DNA of 5,582 bases from Bacteriovoracaceae bacterium (GTDB taxonomy: Bacteria; Bdellovibrionota; Bacteriovoracia; Bacteriovoracales; Bacteriovoracaceae). The position numbers were made by a program, and so were the translations under genes. The notes beneath the pieces are model-generated. The model ran no database searches. It was given only the letters and a program-made list of their open reading frames with translations, and was not told the DNA's origin. The stretch is taken from positions 1 through 5,582 of the forward strand of contig CANEVK010000189.1 of assembly GCA_947442115.1 (NCBI GenBank). Reading direction: 5' to 3'. Of this stretch, positions 1 to 5,048 are shown one piece after another; the stretch's first letter is position 1; each line of letters starts with the position of its first letter.

Positions 1-87
1 CCTGTGGCAGTAAAAGGGTCTAGTTTTTTACCAGGCTATGTTGTGGGGAGTGGTGGGGATTCCTATAAGCTTGTTTTTACGAAGTAA
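1..87 (+). CDS. C-terminal fragment of an unidentified protein
   Basis: This is the only plus-strand frame open from the left edge; it gives 28 residues ending in TAA at 85-87, while the other two plus frames stop within the first 21 bases. The fragment is rich in Gly, Val, Ser and aromatic residues (for example LPGYVVGSGGDSYKLVF), which suggests a beta-rich end of a domain. It has no recognisable motif, so no function is assigned. It is followed directly by a stem-loop, and the next gene appears to have its own promoter, so it is probably not in an operon with the protease downstream. The fragment is too short to rule out a chance open frame. Confidence 0.5.
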   Translation, partial: PVAVKGSSFLPGYVVGSGGDSYKLVFTK

Positions 88-112
88 GTCTATCCTCTTG
101 GCTTCATAGACT
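87..112 (+). terminator. Stem-loop after the left-edge gene, possible terminator
   Basis: A perfect 7-base inverted repeat (AGTCTAT at 87-93, ATAGACT at 106-112) encloses a 12-base loop and begins at the last base of the upstream stop codon. The position suits a transcript end. The stem is AT-rich and is followed by only a short T run (ACTTT at 117-121), so it is a weak intrinsic terminator at best and could instead be a 3'-end stabilising hairpin. Confidence 0.35.
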
Positions 113-135
113 CAAGACTTTAAAAGGGAGCTGAT

Positions 136-162
136 TCAAGGTTAGGAGAAATAATCCGATAA
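136..162 (+). promoter_or_regulatory. Candidate sigma-28 (FliA-type) promoter for the protease gene
   Basis: TCAAGGTT at 136-143, an 11-base spacer, and TCCGATAA at 155-162 match the enterobacterial sigma-28 consensus TAAAGTTT-N11-GCCGATAA at 6 of 8 and 7 of 8 positions with exactly the consensus spacing. Transcription would start near 169-170, leaving a leader of about 60 bases before the TTG start at 229. No sigma-70 promoter of comparable quality is visible here; TTAGGA (142-147) with TATTAA (165-170) is a weaker alternative. The match is direct, but its use is inferred. Confidence 0.45.
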
Positions 163-219
163 GATATTAAATTTTAAAGAAGATGGAATGTAATCAGAAT
201 TTTACTTTTTCTTCTTTTC

Positions 220-226
220 GGGGAGA
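220..226 (+). promoter_or_regulatory. Ribosome binding site with short spacing to a TTG start
   Basis: The purine run GGGGAGA lies immediately upstream of the TTG at 229, with only 3 bases between GGAG (222-225) and the start codon. This is tighter than the usual 5 to 9 bases. No ATG, GTG or other TTG lies in frame between the upstream stop (175-177) and 229, and the next in-frame ATG is past the signal peptide, so this site fixes the TTG as the start. Confidence 0.6.
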
Positions 227-228
227 TA

Positions 229-2028
229 TTGAAAAAAGTATTCATCTTGGGATTTCTCTTCGCCTCATCTTATGCATTTCCTAAAAATGAGATGATAAGA
301 ATTTTTGATCAAATAGAAAAAGCATCATCTGGAAATGTTGATACCGATTGCGCAGATACAGATGAATCAAAAAAGTGCACGCTTATTTCCAATCCAGAAA
401 TACCCAGACCGATTGATTTCATTTCTCCACAAGATGGTGCGCAAAATGGTGAAAATTTTATGGGGGGAGATCTTGATTTATTCTGGGCGCAATCAATAAC
501 AGGAGCAGATTTAGCTAGAGACCTTGTTGATGGAATGGAGGAGTCTAAAGATAAAAAAGTCCCGGTGGCCGTGATTGATTCTGCGGCCCACTTTGATGCA
601 CTCGATGGAATTCCGTCTGAGAATATAAACCGCGAAGTTTCTACATTCTATCAATGTAAAAATGAAATAGATTGTTTACGTATTGGCCCGAATCATGGAA
701 ATAGTGTGGCCAATCTTATCGCCGGTAAAAAAGTTGGGGGAATTTCTCCAGAGAAAGTCATACTCTCTATGAATTCATCTTCAGGTAATCAATCTGACTC
801 AATCTCTGATAATTATGTGAGAATTTTTACTAATTACGAAAATAACTCCAATCCGATTCCTAAATTTATTAATAGCTCACAAAGTTGGAACGATACAAAC
901 GGACAAATTCCAAAAAAATTAGCTGAGATGAATGCAAAGAATGGTGGAACAGGCCCTATCATGGTCACCATTTCACATAATAGTTACCCAGAGCCAGTTG
1001 AAGAAGCTAAAAAAAATCCCCACAGTATTCTCGTCGGTAATTCTTCTATTTGGGGAACGTCGGTAGGAAGTTCTCAAGAAGATGAGGATGTTGTCATTAG
1101 TGCTCCAAGTGATGAGTGGGTGCTCTCCGCTGGCCGAAACGATTCAGGAAAACTTATCTATAATTCTCATGGTGGCACTAGTAATGCTGCTCCACAGGTC
1201 ACAGGGGCCTTGGCGAATGTTGCTCTTTTAAAACCAGACCTTACCCGGGATCAAAGTATTCGTCTTCTTAAGAAAACTGCCTACCCATCTTATGTTTCAG
1301 GTAATAAAAATGGCGCTGGTGTCTTGAACAGCTATAAGATGGCAAAAGTTTTGGCAAAAATAGTCACTCAATGTAAATCATCAAAAGACAAATCAAAATG
1401 TGAAAATGATCTTCTTGCTCAAGACTCTACTTTTGAATTTCCAGATGAGAGGAAAAAGAAAAAAGAGATCCTCGAAAACGCGAAATCACTTTTGCAAAAT
1501 ATTAATAATGTGACAGATCAATGCGGTCTTGTTCAAAGCAGATTCAAAGCTTTACGAGAGATGAGTTTACTTTTTCCTGATGATATTGAAATAGCTGAAA
1601 TGATGGGAAATATTTATAAAGCACAAGGATTAAAAACCTCTGCTCGTTTTTATGAGGGTCTCGTTGCTCACGGAAAAAAACCTCCCTTATCTGCATATGA
1701 TTGGCTTCTATCACAATGGAATACAATGACTGATTATGAAAAAGCAAATTATGCTTTATCTATCAGGAAAATGAATGGAGGGGAATTAAGCTCCCTGATT
1801 GATAAGCTAACCAATCCTCAAACAAAAATCCCCCCTTCCTTTTGGCAGAATCTTCTTTTTAAGTTTCAATCAGTAGTCAATCCAATCATGACAGATGATC
1901 AACATATGAAACTATTGTGTATTGTTAAGGATCAACCTGAGCGAACAGAAAAATTTAATAAAGATTTGAATCGCTACATTAAAAAACCAGAAACAAAAGC
2001 CTTATACGATAAATGTCCCAATCCTTAA
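229..2028 (+). CDS. Exported subtilisin-like (S8 family) serine protease with helical C-terminal extension
   Basis: This is a 599-residue S8/S53-type serine endopeptidase predicted to act outside the cytoplasm. Residues 1-16 form a Sec signal peptide (Lys-Lys, then a hydrophobic core, with cleavage likely after SYA). The catalytic triad is visible: Asp117 in VAVIDSAA, His156 in NHGNSVANLIAG and Ser318 in GGTSNAAPQVTG. Asn251 in MVTISHNS fits the oxyanion-hole position. The block around 265-301 (ILVGNSS, then VVISAPS) follows the usual core order, and the core ends near residue 378. The His and Ser blocks are divergent (HGNSVAN for HGTHVAG, GTSNAAPQ for GTSMAAPH). Closely spaced cysteine pairs (41/50, 143/149, 382/391) suggest disulfides and export. 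Residues of about 400-599 are mainly helical, with one TPR-like repeat near 449-484. The TTG start is forced by the signal peptide. The gene is monocistronic by position, with a sigma-28-like promoter upstream. The substrate is unknown; a role in degrading prey or host protein is speculation. Confidence 0.9.
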   Translation: MKKVFILGFLFASSYAFPKNEMIRIFDQIEKASSGNVDTDCADTDESKKCTLISNPEIPRPIDFISPQDGAQNGENFMGGDLDLFWAQSITGADLARDLVDGMEESKDKKVPVAVIDSAAHFDALDGIPSENINREVSTFYQCKNEIDCLRIGPNHGNSVANLIAGKKVGGISPEKVILSMNSSSGNQSDSISDNYVRIFTNYENNSNPIPKFINSSQSWNDTNGQIPKKLAEMNAKNGGTGPIMVTISHNSYPEPVEEAKKNPHSILVGNSSIWGTSVGSSQEDEDVVISAPSDEWVLSAGRNDSGKLIYNSHGGTSNAAPQVTGALANVALLKPDLTRDQSIRLLKKTAYPSYVSGNKNGAGVLNSYKMAKVLAKIVTQCKSSKDKSKCENDLLAQDSTFEFPDERKKKKEILENAKSLLQNINNVTDQCGLVQSRFKALREMSLLFPDDIEIAEMMGNIYKAQGLKTSARFYEGLVAHGKKPPLSAYDWLLSQWNTMTDYEKANYALSIRKMNGGELSSLIDKLTNPQTKIPPSFWQNLLFKFQSVVNPIMTDDQHMKLLCIVKDQPERTEKFNKDLNRYIKKPETKALYDKCPNP

Positions 2029-2035
2029 AAAGATT

Positions 2036-2057
2036 GAAAAGGTACGTGACACCTTTC
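2036..2057. terminator. Hairpin between convergent genes, likely bidirectional terminator
   Basis: AAAGGT (2038-2043) and ACCTTT (2051-2056) pair around a 7-base loop, with an extra G2036-C2057 pair across a bulge. The hairpin fills most of the 33-base gap between the protease stop and the methyltransferase stop. Read on the minus strand it is followed by TTTTC and then a run of five Ts (2031-2027), which suits the methyltransferase. Read on the plus strand the tail is ATTTCT, which is weaker. Confidence 0.55.
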
Positions 2058-2061
2058 ATTT

Positions 2062-3084
2062 CTAATCCCGCGTAGCGGTCCAGTACTTTGAAAGTAATTT
2101 ATGGTCAGTATGAATGTTTTTAAAGCCGCTGTCTGCTAGGCTATTTTTTGCATCCCAGAGAGTGTAGTCTTTATAGAAAGGCTCATGGTAGTCCAAAGGA
2201 AACCCTTCTAGGACTTGGTTTAATAATGGATCATCATCTTTTTGGATAGAGTCACAGATCGCGAAAACTCCACCTTTTTTTAAAACACGGTGACTTTCCT
2301 TTATGACCTGCTCACGCACAGATCGAGGGAGTTCATGGAAAAGATAAACCGAAAAAACTAAATCAAACTCTTCATCTTTGAAGGGAAGATCTTCACCTCT
2401 GGCCTTCACAAATTCAAAATCTCCCTTAAGCCGTTTCTTGGCAGTTTTAAGGTAGGGAGAGGATACATCTGATACAATGTATGATGAGTATTTAAAGCTT
2501 TTGGCAAAGTCCACGCTTGCGGTTCCAACCCCTGCACCGATTTCTAGAATACGAATAGGCCTTTCAAAGCTATGTGCTTCTTTGATTTTCTGAATGAGCC
2601 TTCTTCTCATGGGTGCTGCCGTACCAGAAAATAAGATCTCTACCTGGTGTTCATAGAGCCTGGCGGAATCCTCTGAGAAGTAGCCGTCTGTTTGGAAATG
2701 ATAGTTTCGATTTAAATAATCCGGTGTATCGCCTAGATCCTCTTGGTTGATATCGTTTTTAATATTCAGCTTCCTTCGGCGTGAAATTCTCAGAGAGTCC
2801 AGGAGAAGTTTTGGTAAATTTTTAACATGATCTCTTGAAGCTTTCGGGATAATGACATCGATAGGATAAATATTGTTGGCGACATTCTCAGCATCAATTT
2901 TATGAATTTCAATGACCTGGTTTCTTAAGTATTCAATTAAATCTTTCCGGTTCTCACGGTGGGGCGCTTTCACATAAGGGGAGAAGCTCCGGGAGAGAAA
3001 ATAGATTATTCTATATTCAAGGGTATAAATAACTGTTTTAGTAAGGTTGAATGAAAGGACAGATCGTTCAATAAAATTCTTCAT
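2062..3084 (-). CDS. Class I SAM-dependent methyltransferase with a long N-terminal extension
   Basis: This is a 340-residue cytoplasmic protein with a Rossmann-type methyltransferase domain in its second half. Motif I, which binds S-adenosylmethionine, is ILEIGAGVG at 179-187. The acidic residue ending strand 2 is Asp206 (VSDVSS). GEDLPF lies at 230-235, the strand 4 motif FDLVFSVYLFHELP at 240-253, and RVLKKGG at 266-272. These are typical of the Methyltransf_11/25 group. Residues 1-170 lie before the domain and include a conserved-looking block, FQTDGYFSEDSARLYEHQVE (130-149), just ahead of the SAM site; it probably contributes to substrate binding. I know similar blocks from a loosely defined methyltransferase family, but the substrate is unknown. 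The ATG at 3084 has a modest Shine-Dalgarno (AAAGAGAT, 8 bases upstream). The gene is divergent from the SOUL gene and convergent with the protease, so it is probably transcribed alone. Confidence 0.85.
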   Translation of the reverse strand: MKNFIERSVLSFNLTKTVIYTLEYRIIYFLSRSFSPYVKAPHRENRKDLIEYLRNQVIEIHKIDAENVANNIYPIDVIIPKASRDHVKNLPKLLLDSLRISRRRKLNIKNDINQEDLGDTPDYLNRNYHFQTDGYFSEDSARLYEHQVEILFSGTAAPMRRRLIQKIKEAHSFERPIRILEIGAGVGTASVDFAKSFKYSSYIVSDVSSPYLKTAKKRLKGDFEFVKARGEDLPFKDEEFDLVFSVYLFHELPRSVREQVIKESHRVLKKGGVFAICDSIQKDDDPLLNQVLEGFPLDYHEPFYKDYTLWDAKNSLADSGFKNIHTDHKLLSKYWTATRD

Positions 3085-3146
3085 GCTTTAAGTATCTCTT
3101 TTTTTACGAAGAATAAGAAGACTGTTTTAGTTTTGTCTAGAGTCAG

Positions 3147-3170
3147 AATATTGAATATTTAATCAATGTT
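3147..3170. promoter_or_regulatory. Inverted repeat in the divergent intergenic region, candidate operator
   Basis: The two half-sites ATTGA (3150-3154) and TCAAT (3163-3167) are separated by 8 bases, and the symmetry extends outward by two further pairs (AA at 3147-3148, TT at 3169-3170) across one mismatch. The repeat lies mid-way in the 116 bases between the start codons of the methyltransferase and SOUL genes, where a shared regulator would bind. A weak plus-strand promoter (TTGTCT at 3133-3138, TATTTA at 3156-3161, 17-base spacer) would overlap it. AT-rich dyads also arise by chance, so this is tentative. Confidence 0.3.
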
Positions 3171-3200
3171 CACCCCAAGGATTTCACGCTATGTATAGAT

Positions 3201-3812
3201 ATGAAAAATTTATTTTTGCTTTTAGGTTTAGGAGCTTTCATGGGATTACTATCAACTGGCTGCTCATTGTTTGGAAAAGGTAGTGAAGAGCAACCTACAT
3301 ACCAAGTTATCCTGAATGAAGATAATAAAGAAATTAGAAAATACGATAGCTTCATCATTGCCAAAACGACTATTAGTAGCAATTTTAAAGATGCCCAGGG
3401 GAAAGGTTTTCGCATCCTTGCAGGTTATATATTTGGAAAAAATAAATCGCAGCAAAAAATTTCAATGACTGCTCCTGTGATGACGGTACCAGCTGATAAA
3501 GAAAATTGGACGATGACGTTCAGTATGCCTTCAAAATTTACGATCAATACTTTGCCAACTCCAACGGATGAAAGAATTAAGATTGAAAAAGTAGAGCAGA
3601 GGCTTTTTGCAGCAATAACCTATTCTGGTCTTTGGGATGAATCTAAGAATGAGGAGCAGGCGAAGAAGCTGAAGGAATGGCTCAAAAAATACCCTGAGTA
3701 TGAGCTCATCTCTCCTGCGATGTTTGCGGCCTACAATCCACCATGGACAATTCCCTTCTTGCGGAGAAATGAAATGCTCATTGAGCTTAGGATGAGAAAG
3801 AATGTGGAATAA
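3201..3812 (+). CDS. SOUL/HEBP-family lipoprotein
   Basis: This is a 203-residue lipoprotein with a SOUL (heme-binding protein, HEBP) fold. Residues 1-20 are a lipoprotein signal ending LLSTGC; Cys21 would be lipidated, and Ser22 at +2 suggests outer-membrane sorting by the E. coli rule. The SOUL domain runs from about 32 to 198. Family hallmarks are YQVILNEDNKEIRKYDSF (34-51), ISMTAPVM (87-94), and the C-terminal YNPPWTIPFLRRNE (178-191). The length is normal for a SOUL domain plus lipoprotein leader. The protein has no histidine at all, so heme ligation through His is impossible and heme binding should not be assumed. The ATG is chosen because it begins the signal peptide and no in-frame ATG, GTG or TTG lies just upstream. 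There is no good ribosome binding site at normal distance: AAGGA (3177-3181) is 19 bases away. The gene overlaps the dehydrogenase gene by 11 bases and is very probably cotranscribed with it. Confidence 0.9.
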   Translation: MKNLFLLLGLGAFMGLLSTGCSLFGKGSEEQPTYQVILNEDNKEIRKYDSFIIAKTTISSNFKDAQGKGFRILAGYIFGKNKSQQKISMTAPVMTVPADKENWTMTFSMPSKFTINTLPTPTDERIKIEKVEQRLFAAITYSGLWDESKNEEQAKKLKEWLKKYPEYELISPAMFAAYNPPWTIPFLRRNEMLIELRMRKNVE

Positions 3813-4698
3813 AATTTTAGATGCGAGTATCTTTTGGAGTTTTGACCTCTCAGGATATTTGAGGCATGAAAAAGATTTTAATGAAGCCTATTCTTTTCCA
3901 AAGGAGAGTCGCGCCTTAATTACCGGTGGAACGTCTGGCATAGGTCAGGCAGCGGCATTAGAGTTGATCAAGCAGGGAGTTCAAGTCACGATCACTGGTC
4001 GAAATTTGATAAGGGGTGAAGCTCTTGAGAAAAGTTATCCTGATCTTAAATTTAAGCAAATGGATATGGCCGAATGGTCAGATTTTGATGCTTTAGTTAA
4101 TCAAGTTGATCCTCTAGATTATTTAGTGCTGAATGCGGGGGGGATGCCTGAAAAATTCAACACAAATAAGCAAGGAGTTGAACTCCAGTTTGCTTCACAA
4201 CTCTTTGGCCACTATATCCTGACTCATAAATTAGTGCGTGCTGGAAAACTAAAATCAGGGGCGCGAATTGTATGGGTGACGAGTGGTGGAATGTATCTGA
4301 AAGCCTTGGATATTAAGACTATTTTCAAGAATCAGAAATATAACAAAGTGGATACTTATGCCAACGTCAAGCGGGCCCAGGTCACACTTTTGCCTTTCTT
4401 TAAAAAAGAATTTCCGGATCAGATCGTAACTGCCATGCATCCTGGTTGGGCGGCAACACCTGGAGTGGATGAAGCGATTCCTGAGTTTGCTAAAAAAATG
4501 TCAGGCCGTCTTCGAACACCCCTTCAAGGAGCAGATACAATTTTATGGCTTCTCAGTACGAAAAAAAAGATTGAATCAGGCGAGCTTTATTTTGATCGAA
4601 AAAAAGTGAGTCCACATTTCTTTTGGTTTACAAAGAAAAGTTCTACTCAAAGTAATAAACTTCAAGAGTTATTAAAAAAACAATTAATTGACTTGTAG
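3802..4698 (+). CDS. Short-chain dehydrogenase/reductase, DHRS12-like
   Basis: This 298-residue protein is an NAD(P)-dependent oxidoreductase of the classical SDR fold, probably cytoplasmic. It has the dinucleotide motif TGGTSGIG (41-48), Arg67 after strand 2 (suggesting NADPH), Asp88 after strand 3, and NAGG (111-114). The catalytic residues are Ser161 (VTSGGM), Tyr186 and Lys190 (YANVK). The N-terminal lead (SGYLRHEKDF), the SGGM, MHPGWAATPGV and QGADTILWL blocks, and the late LYFDRKKVSPH block resemble vertebrate DHRS12 and its bacterial relatives, recalled from memory. The usual helix-4 Asn of the catalytic tetrad appears as Gln133 (QLFG instead of NxxG). The substrate is unknown. The ATG lies inside the end of the SOUL gene (ATGTGGAATAA covers both the start and the SOUL stop), with AGGATGAG (3789-3796) as ribosome binding site, indicating translational coupling. 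Confidence 0.9.
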   Translation: MWNKILDASIFWSFDLSGYLRHEKDFNEAYSFPKESRALITGGTSGIGQAAALELIKQGVQVTITGRNLIRGEALEKSYPDLKFKQMDMAEWSDFDALVNQVDPLDYLVLNAGGMPEKFNTNKQGVELQFASQLFGHYILTHKLVRAGKLKSGARIVWVTSGGMYLKALDIKTIFKNQKYNKVDTYANVKRAQVTLLPFFKKEFPDQIVTAMHPGWAATPGVDEAIPEFAKKMSGRLRTPLQGADTILWLLSTKKKIESGELYFDRKKVSPHFFWFTKKSSTQSNKLQELLKKQLIDL

Positions 4699-4726
4699 TT
4701 TACATTAATTAGGATCTCAACTCTTT

Positions 4727-4746
4727 AGATGACTTATCATCTTTTT
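4727..4746 (+). terminator. Probable intrinsic terminator of the SOUL-SDR operon
   Basis: AGATGA (4727-4732) and TCATCT (4737-4742) form a perfect 6-base stem with a 4-base loop, followed by a run of Ts (4742-4746) and then ATAT. It lies 28 bases past the dehydrogenase stop. The stem has only two G-C pairs, so termination may be partial. Confidence 0.5.
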
Positions 4747-4790
4747 ATATAAGCCTGAATTTTGTTGGCGAGATTTTCTAAAACTTTCAT
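4737..4790 (-). CDS. Possible 17-residue amphipathic peptide behind a strong ribosome binding site
   Basis: The frame reads MKVLENLANKIQAYIKR. It is preceded by AAAGGGAG (complement of 4796-4803), leaving 5 bases to the ATG, the best Shine-Dalgarno in the window. On a helical wheel Val3, Leu4, Leu7, Ala8, Ile11, Tyr14 and Ile15 fall on one face and Lys, Glu, Asn and Arg on the other. The same frame can start earlier at 4838, giving 33 residues, where its ATG overlaps the TGA of the preceding small frame (ATGA). The function is unknown. The stop codon falls inside the terminator hairpin of the opposing operon. A chance frame or the remnant of a longer gene remains possible. Confidence 0.3.
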   Translation of the reverse strand: MKVLENLANKIQAYIKR

Positions 4791-4795
4791 CTTAT

Positions 4796-4803
4796 CTCCC
4801 TTT
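4796..4803 (-). promoter_or_regulatory. Strong Shine-Dalgarno ahead of a 17-residue frame
   Basis: Read on the minus strand this is AAAGGGAG followed by 5 bases and ATG (4790-4788). Its quality and spacing are better than at any of the established genes here, which is the main reason to take the very short frame seriously. Purine-rich stretches are common in AT-rich genomes, so it could be incidental. Confidence 0.35.
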
Positions 4804-4834
4804 CTTAGGCACAAAGGTGAAACTTCATTTTCAT

Positions 4835-4984
4835 TCATAAGAGCTCATTAGGCCTATTTAATAAGCTTCTTTGAGAAATGGTTTCAAGGACGATATTCGC
4901 TAAATTGACTGCGTCTTTTGGTGTTGCCCAAACATTTAAAGCAGTAAGAAAGCTTAAAAAAATTGTATAAATGACAAAACTCAT
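4835..4984 (-). CDS. Possible small membrane or secreted protein (49 residues)
   Basis: From the ATG at 4984 the frame encodes 49 residues. The first 20 (MSFVIYTIFL, then SFLTALNVWA) form one hydrophobic segment ending in VWA before a polar, helix-prone tail (TPKDAVNLANIVLETISQ). This pattern fits a signal peptide with signal peptidase I cleavage or a single membrane helix, but the N-terminus lacks the usual positive charge. No strong Shine-Dalgarno precedes it. A TTG at 5023 would add 13 non-hydrophobic residues. It lies downstream of the symporter in the same direction, 64 bases past its stop. I recognise no family. It may be a real short gene or part of a decayed one. Confidence 0.3.
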   Translation of the reverse strand: MSFVIYTIFLSFLTALNVWATPKDAVNLANIVLETISQRSLLNRPNELL

Positions 4985-5048
4985 CACACTATTTTGCCAT
5001 TCAATACCACCAGGATCAATCAATCTCGCGCCATTTAATCTGGCCAGG

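Larger units (their letters stand above)
4699..5048. other. 350-base stretch with no recognisable large gene
   Basis: This lies between the stops of the dehydrogenase (plus) and the symporter (minus), so it is a convergent junction and unusually long for this compact window. Apart from the hairpin at 4727-4746, it holds only short minus-strand frames: a TM or signal-like one at 4835-4984, and a short one ending at 4737 that starts either at 4838 (overlapping the previous stop) or at 4790 behind a strong ribosome binding site. I see no clear terminator for the symporter here, and no RNA gene or repeat. It could contain real small proteins or the remains of a decayed gene. Confidence 0.6.

Noticed and set aside
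183..284. ATG at 183 opening a 33-codon frame that overlaps the protease start
   Set aside because: It is out of frame with the protease, has only a weak purine stretch upstream, and the product has no recognisable character. The GGGGAGA just before the TTG and the clear signal peptide support the protease frame.
1544..1747. 67-codon minus-strand frame inside the protease gene
   Set aside because: It lies wholly within the coding sequence of a well-supported gene and has no ribosome binding site or domain signal.
2091..3084. Possibility that the methyltransferase is a ubiquinone/menaquinone biosynthesis enzyme (UbiE-like)
   Set aside because: The SAM motifs are generic, the long N-terminal extension does not fit UbiE, and no quinone genes are nearby.
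3170..3455. Two minus-strand frames (3170-3415 and 3264-3455) over the start of the SOUL gene
   Set aside because: They are antisense shadows of the SOUL coding region, overlap each other, and show no family features.
4255..4440. 61-codon minus-strand frame inside the dehydrogenase gene
   Set aside because: It is antisense to the conserved SDR active-site region and has no independent support.
5040..5047. 8-base palindrome CTGGCCAG just after the symporter stop
   Set aside because: It has no loop and no following T run, so it is not a convincing terminator, and a single short palindrome is expected by chance.
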